A stretch of 64,000 nt of DNA from Rugalucina vietnamica. Its lineage: Eukaryota > Mollusca > Bivalvia > Lucinida > Lucinidae. Made by a program: the position numbers and the translations under genes. The stretch is taken from contig OZ024875.1 of the NCBI GenBank assembly GCA_964017185.1, positions 28,529,456 through 28,593,455 of the forward strand. Direction: 5' to 3'. Under the pieces are notes generated by a model, which searched no databases, was not told where the DNA came from, and saw nothing but the letters and a program-made list of their open reading frames with translations. Within the stretch, counting starts at the first letter, position 1. Every line of letters starts with the position of its first letter. This document shows positions 54,130 through 64,000 of this stretch, piece after piece.

Positions 54130-56198
54130 TCTAAAAATCCCAAGCTAGATCTTGTCAATGTTGATGTGCAAACAAAAGCTGGTTCAATTCTGTCAATTCA
54201 TTCTGAAGATATCGAGTGCAAACGAAATTCTGACCTTAATCAAGGGTCATAACTCTAAATTCTATTATTTGGTTCTCACGATCTTAGTGTTAACGGAATC
54301 AAGTAACCACATATCCACTGAAATACATGGTGAATCCAGTATAGCACCACTTTTTCAAAGCCCGACATTTAAGAAGCGGGGCTATAATAACGACAAGGTT
54401 CACTATAGTAGTTATTTGCAAGTCGATGCTCTTTTATCAGTCAAGAACCTAACAAACATTCTTACTCCTCCTTGCGAGTCAACGGTCAGTTTTTTTTTAT
54501 TTATGTACACCCTATACATGTATTTGTGCAAAATACTATGTGCAAGATAGCAAGGCTTTAAGAAGAAAAAAATAATTCTGAAAATGATCACCTTTATTGA
54601 ATCGAAATGCTAAAATATAAACAACGCTGAGTTTGGTACCTCCCTTTGTTATCGCTACACAGACAGTACATTTCCTCTAATTTCACAATCAAAATTTATC
54701 GTCTGCACACCCTTGTTTGAGTCAGACCTAGTTGGAGATGATCTGCAGCTTTGTTTTGGCATACGCCAAATGGCGTTTTTTTTTTTGACCCAGCTCAAAG
54801 CATTTTAGACAACTTTGCTAAGGTAAATGAAAAATAACATTATTAAGCCGCGACACGCGAAAACGAATGTTGTAGATTCAAACCAGGTCCGACAAACCGG
54901 CCTGTACAGCACTGGAGATGCCACAGTCCCCGCTATTCGCCGGGGAGTGGGGGCCGTGGTTAAAAATGACTATTGGATAACTCGTTCATAATATATTCTC
55001 CGTACATTGTTCAAACTAGTGTCAAAGAGTTATTTTATGGGCATTCCGGGCTATCCGAGTAACACGAGTACCCGAGTAGCAATCCCTAACAGCTCGAGTT
55101 ACACCCGAGTTACTGTAATATGCATGCGCACCTACACCATGTGCATGCGTAGTTCTTTAACTTTAACGTGTAACTTTAAACATGAAAATAACGTACATAC
55201 ATGTATGTAATATGAATATTGTACATGTACGTCTACAGAAAGAACGAAATCTTTATTGCATTTCTTGTACTGATTGTATGTAGCATTTTCATTATCTGTT
55301 TCCCGACATAGCCTCACACTCATAGTCAGTTATTGATTGTTGAGACGGTATGAAATAGAAGTAGAAGATAGTGTCACAGTAATGCCAGCTGCTTTGAGTG
55401 AATAAAAGCCATGACATATCTCGACATTGCACTGTAGTGACAGCCAAACAATATTCATTTCGACGCTTTAATTTATTTTTAGTTTAAAAATGCTTGTGGG
55501 GCACCAACCCAGAAAGAAATGCTGACAACAATTGGTATTGGTGTGGTGTAGATTCTACCATAAATGGCACACCTCGTTTAACCCACGCATCCCTTCACAA
55601 ATCCCCAGTGCCAGGATTAATGCCTACAACCAAACTATGATAACCCCAACATATTTTTGAACAATATATGTAGTGTATATAAACATCGCGCCGGAAATGT
55701 ATACACTAAACAGGTCGGTGGTGCGGCTTGTTGGTGAACTGTCTTATCTCCAATGTTGAAAGGATGTGTATTGCTGCGTATTGCATTCTGTACAGTGAAT
55801 TTGACTGGTTTCTTGTATCGATCTTTTTTCGACGCCAGCTATGGCCAATTTAGATGTTAAATAAATAGAACCAGCTCAAAAGTTACCGCATTTAACCTGA
55901 ACACAGTGGAAAGGTCTATGGACCTTTCCAATGAATGGCTAACATCAGCCATATATAATCGACTGCAGCATTGCAGATTTCTAGCATGCATGCTTACACT
56001 AGTATAATACTAGTACATGTTTTAGGAACATAAGCAAGGAAATTGATATAATTAATCCTTATCCACTTTCACAACTGTACATGTTGTAGAACAAAGACTA
56101 TGATGCGTGTTATTATCATTTACACACATATATGTATAACCATGCATTTAAATAAGCAGCTTTGGTTATTTAACACAACTGAATGTCTGGCAGATATC
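54130..56198. other. Intergenic DNA with a degraded family-B MITE
   Basis: 54620-54910 holds recognisable but scattered family-B pieces (TATCGCTACACAGACAGTAC, GACAAACCGGCCTGTACAG). A 132-residue frame at 54152-54550 has no domain support. Nothing else is seen. Confidence 0.4.
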
Positions 56199-56481
56199 CA
56201 TTACGAAAACATGCCCATGCAATATACAGGGATTTTCAAAGTTGTAAAACATAAAAAAAAATAAGTTGAAATATTTTGATATTTTTTCAATTTTGCTCAA
56301 AACTTAGATTGTGGGTACATGTTAGAACCGCCTCAGCGATCGCTGAGGCGGTTCTAACGAGTATCCAAAATCTATGTTTGGAAGCAAAATAAGAAAAATA
56401 GGTAGACTCCTGCATAGCCCAGTTTTACTATATAATGGGGTGTAATGTAGTTATACATTACACGGACATGTTATCCTGATG
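56199..56481. mobile_element. MITE family A, copy 6
   Basis: Termini CATTACGAAAACATGCCC and GGACATGTTATCCTGATG. The central hairpin AGAACCGCCTCAGCGATCGC / GCTGAGGCGGTTCT is perfect. Confidence 0.85.
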
Positions 56482-56516
56482 CCGAAGTTATAAACACCAT
56501 GATGCTGAAAGTTAAA

Positions 56517-57072
56517 CATGAAACAACAACTTCTGCTATGGTTAAACTGTAAATAAATAAACTGACTTTGCGGTGTTGTATTTTTTTCATACCAAGGTAC
56601 CAACAACAACATAATATTTTTTTTAAAATCAAAAGTTTACTTTGAAAACATACTGCTTTGAGGAGCTGAACATAACTCCCTCAGATTAATCTGCAATACT
56701 TATCTAACGATTTTCTACACCATATACTATACTTCACAATGAAATTATGATACAGTATGAAAAATGGCAAAACTCTCTGTATTACAATGCATGAAACAAC
56801 AACTTATGTTGTGGTTAAACTGTAAATAAATAAAAACTGACTTTGCGGTGTTGTATGTTTTCATTTCAAGGTACCAACAAGAACATATTATTTTTTTTAA
56901 ATCAAAAGTTTACTTTGAAAACATACTGCTTTGAGGAGCTGAACATAACTCCCTCAGATGAATCTGCAATACTTATCTAACGATTTTCTACACCATATGT
57001 AACACTGGAACTATACTTCACAATGAAATTATGATACAGTATGAAAAATGGCAAAACTCTCTGTATTACAAT
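56517..57072. repeat. About 275-bp tandem duplication
   Basis: Units start at 56517 and 56790 (CATGAAACAACAACTT) and run through CTTTGCGGTGTTGTAT, ACTGCTTTGAGGAGCTGAAC and AAATGGCAAAACTCTCTGTA with few differences. The second unit carries an extra TGTAACACTGGAA. Located 3' of the zinc-finger gene. Confidence 0.85.
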
Positions 57073-57580
57073 GCAAATATACATACGGCTCCAATTTAGT
57101 ATGGATCAGTTTATGGTTTGATCTAAGTTTTTCTCCAGTGAGTATTGAGAATTTACAGCTGAAAATATTTATGATACTATAAAAAGAGAAAACAATCGTT
57201 TTCTTATCTGTGCTCACAATATAGATTTTGAGTCAGTGTTAAATGCAAAAACTAACAACTTATGTTTTCGATCAAAAATAAAAGTAAGAGAGAAAAAAAA
57301 ACATATCAATATATTTACATTTCTGACGCAATGTCTTAATGAATCTATAGACCTGAAATGTGATTCATGAACAACATCGTGTCACGCAACGTCTCATGAT
57401 CCCATGGTTCTCGCCAATGTGATTGGACGTTGTGAATGTCATGACATCGTCAATGCCTGTTTGAACACACACTGTGTGTAAATTCTCTATTGGCTGTAAA
57501 CGTTATCGCCTTAATAATTTTTCAACAAGCGATAGAGAGAAATGAATTTAAATATAAGCAATGAGTTCAATTTTGTCGAG
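57073..57580. other. No recognised feature
   Basis: Downstream flank of the zinc-finger gene. Confidence 0.4.
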
Positions 57581-57677
57581 GTTCATGGAGCTATGAAACC
57601 ACTGTGGGCCGCTAGCAAAGCATGAACCCGTCCATACACTTTGCACGCGACACACTGTGGTTCATAGCTCCATGAAC
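57581..57677. repeat. Hairpin just downstream of the zinc-finger gene
   Basis: GTTCATGGAGCTATGAA is mirrored by TTCATAGCTCCATGAAC. Neighbouring ACCACTGTG / CACACTGTGGT and AATGAATTT / AAATTCATT add pairing. It begins about 80 bp past the stop codon (minus strand). Confidence 0.65.
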
Positions 57678-57756
57678 GTCAGAAAAATGAAATTCATTTC
57701 TTAAATTAAATCTCATTTTACTACTTAATTGGTACAGGTGTGTTCTTTTAATGTAA

Positions 57757-58478
57757 CTATTTCCTGTGCCTTAACATGTGGCGTTTCAAATTTCCAGCTG
57801 CCCGGAACGCCCGATCACAAACACCACAAATTTGTGACTTTTCCGGTGACTCATGTATCTGGAAAACATGTCTTTTCAGATTCTGCACGTCTTTGAACTC
57901 TTTTTCACAAAACTGGCAACTGACTTTGTCCCGCTCCTCGTGCCTTATCACGTGTCTCGCGCAATCACTTTTAGATCGGAACTTCTTTCTGCACACGTGA
58001 CAGGAAAACGGCTTGACGTCAGTGTGCGTGCGCACGTGAATTTTCAAATTTGACGAATTCGCCAAACCTTTACCACAAATTTCACAATGATACAGTTTCA
58101 ACCCACTGTGCGAGATTTGGTGTTGTTTGTAGTTAGAAGAGCCCACAAAAGACATCCCGCACGTCTCGCACGTGTGAGTTTTTATCCCAGAATGCACCAG
58201 CATATGTATTCTTAGACTAGATTTCGCGCCATATTGCTTCGGACAAAGTTCACATTTAAACGGTTTGTTTTGAGTATGTATGGACATATGGTACTTAAGC
58301 CCATTGGCCGATGCAAAATGTTTATTACATAAAACACACAGATGTTGTCTTTCTCCTGTGTGAATCGACATGTGATATTGAAGGCCGTTCTTGGCTGTGA
58401 AAAACTTCCTGCAGATGGAACAGGAAAATCTGTCTTTACGATGAGAAAGATCAAGGTGCTGTGCTAGGCTGGAGCGTT
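57757..58478 (-). CDS. C2H2 zinc-finger protein, last exon (partial)
   Basis: About 240 residues from a splice acceptor (TGATTTTTGTTTTTGCAG, exon starts 58478) to TAG at 57757-57759. It opens with the His half of a finger (SSLAQHLDLSH), followed by eight complete C2H2 fingers, beginning CSICRKFF, CVLCNKHF, CELCPKQY, CETCGMSF, CEICGKGL, CHVCRKKF, CQFCEKEF and CGVCDRAF. Linkers are mostly short; only HTGERQH is close to the classic TGEKP linker. One finger has H-x4-H spacing (HVFQIH). It is predicted to be a nuclear DNA-binding regulator. Targets cannot be read from sequence. The gene's 5' exons, split within a finger, lie further along or outside the window and were not recognised. The first in-frame ATG (58371) is internal to a finger and is not the true start. 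Confidence 0.85.
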
Positions 58479-58534
58479 CTGCAAAAACAAAAAATCATAT
58501 CACAATAAAATGTAACATAGCCACTGATAATAAA

Positions 58535-58675
58535 TGCTAGATAAAAACTGTCGCGTGCCAGCGTGCTCAACAGCTTCTGACTTTGTCAAACGTTAGGACC
58601 ATCATGCTATAAGGCCAAAACAAAGAACCAAGGAGTTTCAAGGGTCAAAAACTCGTCAGAAACTTGAATGAACCA

Positions 58676-58712
<37 letters not shown>

Positions 58713-59390
58713 TTTAATTCAGTTAAAAATTACGTCCTTTTCAAGATTATTTCAGCTCATATGAGACGGGCCAATCAGTAGGTGGGCGAAAACGGGAGTA
58801 CCCCGAGAAAAACCACCTGGCACACCCGCAAGCAGAACTTAGCTTGTCTCATATGTGGCCAGAGCGGGGCTCGAACCCACACCAGACACAGCGGTGAAAT
58901 GATCGAGTGATTAAGAAACAGCGCTCTTAACCGCTCGGCCACGGGGGCCGCCCTATTAAGTGACAGCGAACGATATAACTACCTTAGAATCAAAAGTTTG
59001 ATCAAATTCACCCAAAAGGTGAAAGAATTTTGACTATACCAAATGAGTGTAAAGATATATGGCAAAATCACTGAACCATAAAATTAGGTCACAGTGGCAT
59101 AATGTTTTTGGGGTCAAAGGTATTATGCTGATAATGTGAAAGAAGAATGTTCATATACTACAAATTGAGTGTCATGATAACCATGAAATTAGGTTAAAGT
59201 GGCCTAATACTTTTTGAGGTCAAACGTCTGGTCATACTCACTCATAATGTGAATGAAGTATGTTCGTTTACAAATTGAATGACGAGAAATAAGGCAAAAA
59301 TCACTGAACCATGAAACTAGGTCACAGTGATCTAAGGCTTCTTTGGGGTAAAAAGTCTGGACATACTCACTCATATTAGTATGTTAATAC
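58535..59390. mobile_element. Satellite-bearing element interrupted by a SINE
   Basis: The left part (AAAAACTGTCGCGTGCCAGC) resembles the left end at 46887. After the SINE, about three units of roughly 130 bp follow (ACCATAAAATTAGGTCACAG, ACCATGAAATTAGGTTAAAG, ACCATGAAACTAGGTCACAG). Confidence 0.5.
58712..58957 (-). mobile_element. Full-length tRNA-derived SINE with (ATT)n tail
   Basis: Minus-strand head GGCGGCCCCCGTGGCCGAGC, intact box B GGGTTCGAGCCCC, the standard body, and a tail expanded to an ATT microsatellite at 58676-58711. Confidence 0.85.
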
Positions 59391-59397
59391 ACCAATT

Positions 59398-60439
59398 TAA
59401 CATAAAAAGGTACAAGTAGGCAAAGATCAGGAAAAGGCGCAATCAGAAAAAGACTCCCACTCCAAAAACCAAGGTGGGAAAAAACCAAACTAACAATCAG
59501 GTACTTATACAATGAAAACATTTCGTAAGCCGAATGAGCAGCTATTTTCCAAATAGTGGCCACTCGGTTACCTTAACTAACTAAAAATATGCAAACATAC
59601 ATAAGGCGCAAACAGCACAAAAATATTTTAAACACCAAGACATAAAACAAAAAGAACCATCACAGAAGTATTGACTTGGAACGATCAGTAACACAAAGTT
59701 ACTGGCGGGTTTAAATCGATTTTACACGGCCGTAACCTCACCCTCAGCTTCTGCAGTGGTTCATAACATTTAGTTAGTTCTTCGGTCCTCGTGGTGAATC
59801 TTTAACTAGTAAATGAATCATCAAGAACAAACAAATAAATCATGATAAACATCCTGATGAATCAAAAACCAGGACTCACAGATTCAGTAAGCTGCCCGAC
59901 GATGGAGATCCCTGGGCGCCAAATAACTTACTAACTCCGGAGCTAAAGAAAAACATCAGTTGGACCCCGGTGGGCCAAGCAACAGACAAGAAGCTCCGGC
60001 TCCAACCAACTAAAATGAATAGCTTTAAGTCGGGGCCATCATAGAGTCTGACGCCCGACCCACCGGCGTGCAATTAAAGAATGCAGCATAGTTATCAACC
60101 GTGATTGGGTTAAAAACTAAGCATGCAGACTATCGCATAACATTCAAATTATAACCTATACGTCTGTAACGTGTTATGATTTTTCTGAACTGAAAAGAAA
60201 AATCATTACTTCCTATAAGTTTCTTAAATTTGTAAACCAAGTCACCATAAAATTCTGGTTCCGAAAGACCCTCACTTAAAAGCGTCTTTAACCCAACATT
60301 ATATTTGGAAATCAATTTATAGTGTCTACGATAAAATTTAGAAAAGGTTTTTCGAAGTTTATGATACCGATAGCCCTGTTGGAGAAGTTTGGCCGTTAAA
60401 GATTTATTTCGAGCGTTGAAGTCTGTAACATGATTGCAG
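59398..60439 (-). mobile_element. 5'-truncated reverse-transcriptase retroelement
   Basis: Same element as 51068-52195 in the opposite orientation. Its coding remnant (60130-60439) begins at VCNHVTDFNARNK and ends at NLNVMR* because of a premature stop. A complete 3' untranslated region runs to GGTACAAGTAGGCAAAGATC at 59405. Truncation point 60439. Confidence 0.75.
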
Positions 60440-61426
60440 ACTCTTAGTGGAGCTGCTAAGTGAGAAAATACTTCAGTTGATGATACAAGCATGAAATTTT
60501 CACCATATGTTCTTTACATGACACACATTCAAAAATGATTCCTGGCCACGCGAAATTCGGTCATTTTCAAGATGGCCGCCAAAATCCAAGATGGCCGACA
60601 CTTCTGTAAGGGGTCTGTGTAATAAATTGATCATATCTCTGGTTCTATTTGGCACAGAACAAACATCTTTATATGAGATTGAAGTATAAGCATCACCTTT
60701 TCAACAAGTTGCCTCATTTGAATATTTATGAGTATTAATGAGTTCTATATTTTTGCCGTCCAAATCATGAAAATTGCGAAAAATTATAACAAAAATCAAA
60801 TTATTCAACTATGGACTCTGTTGGAATGTCAAATGAAATATATAACTTAAATTTCACTTTGTCATACATTAAATTAGCACGATTACATTAAAGCTTATTT
60901 GCATATTTATGAATATTTATTTGAAATTACTCAATGTGTCTTCAAAGTTTTGCGTTTATCAAGCTTTGCAGAACAAAATAATTCAATATTTTATACAAAG
61001 AATGAATCATACACAATGTAAACTCTGCTACTGTCCTTTATTCCAATGCCCCTTAGAGTTTAGTTGTTAATTATAAATAAAGTCATGAATATTAATGACA
61101 TGTTGTCCTTATAATTTAAAAGAGAAAGCTATGGGAATTCAAGAAATAAAGGAAAAAGAAATTATCTTAAATAACATATTTTGACTCAAAAATAAAATAC
61201 TAAATAAAGGACTCAAGAAATAAGATACAAAAAATAAATATTGTTTAATTCTACTAACCAATAAGCATGAATTATGCAAATTAACTCATTAAGAATAATT
61301 ACATTCAGTACAGCTTATTTAAATTTAACTGAACTGGCTTTGCAATGGACGGACTATTTCCATCGGTATTGCAATAAATATATCAAAGCCAATTGCCCAG
61401 CATATACATTTACATGGATGCTGTCA
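60440..61426. other. Repeat-like AT-rich DNA
   Basis: Paired AAGATGGCCGCC / CAAGATGGCCGAC and repeated GAATATTTATGA words suggest a dispersed repeat. No gene seen. Confidence 0.35.
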
Positions 61427-61663
61427 TTACGAGAGTTGTTCACAACTGTAAGATTTATTGGTCTTCTTGACAGCTACATGAACACATTTTTGTGCATGAA
61501 AAGCCTGCACGGTAGTATTTCCCGTAAATTGTAACTTTATACAACCACACTTTTGTAACTCCTGACAGTATTCGGCAATACCAGACTGCGTCCATTTAGG
61601 AACCCATATGTTGTTCTGCTTTGTCCAGCCAAAATTCAGAGATGGCAACTGTTGTTCAGACAA
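61427..61663 (-). pseudogene. Possible relic of a transposon-linked Cys-rich protein
   Basis: A 78-residue frame has LNFGWTKQNNIWVPKWTQSG then CQELQKCGC. A GW...W-x-P-x-WT...C...C-x-C order occurs at the C terminus of proteins tied to mobile DNA in many invertebrates. The Cys-rich end that should follow has lost most cysteines. Confidence 0.3.
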
Positions 61664-61689
61664 CTGTTTAAAAGTGCAAAATTACAATA

Positions 61690-62290
61690 ATTCCATAGGG
61701 CTTCATGTTGTCAAATCTAAAGGGTCACTGACGAGGCTTAAGTAGCCAATATCATGTTTTTGTCCACCCCCTTTCTCATTAATTAATATGTTAACTACTC
61801 TTGAAGGATCATAGTTTAATTGTTATTTGCTATTACTGCAGCTGATGTTGTATCATATGGCTGCTCTAAATGTTCATCCCCTTTCGCATCAATGTGTTCA
61901 TTACTCATGAAGGATCATAGTTGTAATTGTTATTTGCTATTTCTGCAGTTGGTGTTGTGTCATGGCGGCCCTAAAAGTCTTCTATAGTATACATGTAGAT
62001 TATATTTCTCTTTGGTCTTTTTGAGATCAGCGAGGAGATTCTGAGAAATCAAGAAAATTATTATTGGTTTAGATACATTTTCTAACCTACAATTAATATA
62101 TTTGGCCCCATTTGGATAATTCTAGTCTTTGTACCTACTACTCAGTAAAATGATGCAAAAGTACAATAATTACTTATTAATAATTATTTCATTTTAATTT
62201 GTCAAATCTAAAGGGTCTTTGGCGAGGCTTGAGTAGCCGAAACCATGGTTTGGTCCATTCCCTTTCTCATTAACATGTTCACTACTCTTA
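61690..62290 (+). repeat. Interspersed repeat R1, copy 3
   Basis: Contains AAAGGGTCACTGACGAGGCT, GGCGGCCCTAAAAGTC and TTTGAGATCAGCGAGGAGAT. The first block is repeated at about 62208, so the element is partly duplicated. Confidence 0.55.
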
Positions 62291-62378
62291 AAGGATCCCA
62301 GTTTCATTTTATCTGTTGATTTCTATATTGCAAACAAGTGTATCTTTTTTGACACTGTTATCCGTGCACTGGTGTGTA

Positions 62379-63970
62379 CAGGTGCGTTCACTTATTAATA
62401 TACCCCTGCGATATTCACAAATAAATTGACAACTTTTCTTGTTTTTGAACAATCGTCACTGGCAAGAAATAGACAACTGGATGAATTTGTTTATATAATA
62501 TTATGAGTATGTCTATAAATATTTGTTTTGCATATAAAACTTTCAGATCGTGTGGTGTTGTATGCCTAATTTGATTACATAACATATGGAGCCAAATTTT
62601 AAAAAAAAAATTGCTGATATTCGACTTTCAAAGATTCCACAAGGAACTATGGTTAATGGTTGGTACATTTGTTTGTACATTATAAAAGTATAGCCATTTT
62701 TGTGCTACGGTTGAAAATTGGGTGTATTTAAGAGCATTATTTACAAAGTTACACCCTGAGTTTTGTTTATTGTACATTTTAGAATTTCATGGTAAAACGG
62801 TTTTTACAATATAAAACTAAGCATGTCAGTGTCATTTTGCAAGAAAACTAATATTCTACGAGGACGAGTTTACGAACCAAGCTTGCTGGTAGGTTCCTTT
62901 ATGAGGTAAGCGTGCCTTAAAGCACTGTGGAGTCACCTATGGCTTTGTATCCAGCCAAAACGTAGGTTGACATTTCATCATACAATTCATTATTTCTTTC
63001 CTCGGGACAGAATACCATAGGAAACTGGGACTTTCACTGATAATGTTTAATAGCTAGGATTTCTCTCTTTGCTTATATTCATAATATTTAAATCCTCTCG
63101 TATAAGCACAGGTCAAGGAAAACACCAGGACATGCAAAGACAGACATTCCCCTAATGCCAATAATGTGTTTGCGGATTAAGGATGAATACAAAGAACATT
63201 GTCTTGCATATTTTTTTTGACATCCTTTATTGGCATGTATATTTCCATGACTGAAACGCTATAGAAGAGGTTTGAAATATTACGAGGAGGAGATTACAGT
63301 CATTGCCTAACAATATATTTAGCCAACGTAGGCCCTTGGTGTGTAGGAAACAATCATGAAACTGTATGATGAAATGCCAATCCCACGTTTTGGCAGATAA
63401 CAAAGTCACGTGTGACTCCACAGTGCTGTAAGCCATGCTTAATTCATGAAGGGACCCACTAGCAAGCTTTGTTCGTAAAACCGTCCTAGTAGAATATTAG
63501 ATTTCTTGCAAAATAACACTGACATGCTCAGTTTTATATTGTAACAACCGCTGTATCATGAAATTCTAAAATGTATAATGAATGAAAATCAGGATGTCAC
63601 TTTGTAAATAAAGCTCATAAAGACACCAAATTTTCAGCCGTAGCACAAAAATGGCTATTCTTTCATAATGTACAAACAAAATTACCAACCATTTACCATG
63701 GTTCCTTGTGGAATCTTTGAAACTCGAATATCAGCGAATTTTTTGTTAAAAATTTGGTTCCATATGTTATGTAATCCACTTAGGCATATGACATCACACG
63801 ATCTGGAAGTTTTATATACAGAGCAAATATTTATAGACATACATAACATATTTTATAAACAAATTCATCCAGTTGTCTATTTCTTGCCAGTGACGATTGT
63901 TTAAAAACAAGAAAAGTTGTCAATTTATTTATGAATATCGCAGGGGTATATTAATAAGTGAACGCACCTG
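62379..63970. mobile_element. 1.6-kb foldback transposon with TA duplication
   Basis: Inverted arms of about 625 bp (62379 to about 63005, about 63345 to 63970), starting CAGGTGCGTTCACTTATTAA. TA lies on both sides (62377-62378, 63971-63972). The roughly 340-bp centre is non-coding. TA duplication fits Tc1/mariner-type mobilisation. The terminus resembles that of 37142-38171. Confidence 0.8.
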
Positions 63971-64000
63971 TATAGTATGCAAGTATAATGGTTTTAGTTT

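Noticed and set aside
54152..54550. 132-residue plus-strand frame
   Set aside because: No domain or splice support; it begins beside a SINE and continues in repeat-like DNA.

Overview
The window looks like nuclear DNA of a bivalve mollusc. It is AT-rich, has no operon-like gene packing, and contains intron-bearing genes with GT/AG borders, tRNA-derived SINEs, many hairpin MITEs and satellite-bearing elements of the kind typical of bivalve genomes. The organism call is an inference from the repeat style and from the gene families (Cys-rich family-B-like GPCRs, a Mab-21/cGLR-like protein, a bursicon-like cystine-knot hormone). I cannot name a species.

Layout. 1-7.2 kb is repeats only: a microsatellite foldback, an ATATAATG array, a SINE with a clear target duplication, MITEs, and a Mutator-like foldback with a 9-bp target duplication. 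7.26-11.23 kb and 21.96-25.90 kb (both minus) hold two intronless-looking paralogous receptors of about 1,320 residues. Each has six copies of a Y-[KR]-N-x-x-C-x-x-C-N motif before a seven-helix domain. Between them lie MITEs, including a palindromic one with a CpG-dense element nested in it at a 3-bp TAA duplication. 26-31.7 kb is more MITEs. 31.80-33.80 kb (plus) encodes a Mab-21/cGAS-like nucleotidyltransferase-fold protein with apparently intact catalytic residues and a tandemly duplicated 95-residue insert between its two lobes. Immediately downstream on the minus strand (34.6-39.2 kb) are six phase-compatible exons of a single-pass receptor whose tail carries two ITAM-like tyrosine motifs.

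39.6-44.4 kb is a 2-kb element with 450-bp tandem units, more MITEs, a possible hammerhead-ribozyme core and a cluster of four X-box-like palindromes. 46.14-46.59 kb (minus) is a complete 151-residue bursicon-like hormone. 46.9-54 kb is dominated by tandem arrays, including a 173-191-bp satellite array interrupted by a 5'-truncated reverse-transcriptase element, plus SINEs. 57.76-58.48 kb (minus) is the last exon of a C2H2 zinc-finger gene. 58.5-64 kb is again mobile DNA, ending in a 1.6-kb foldback with TA target duplication.

The genes do not form an evident pathway. The neighbouring cGLR-like protein and ITAM-like receptor could both be innate-immune genes, but that rests on family knowledge and adjacency only. 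All annotation is by eye; no database search was run.
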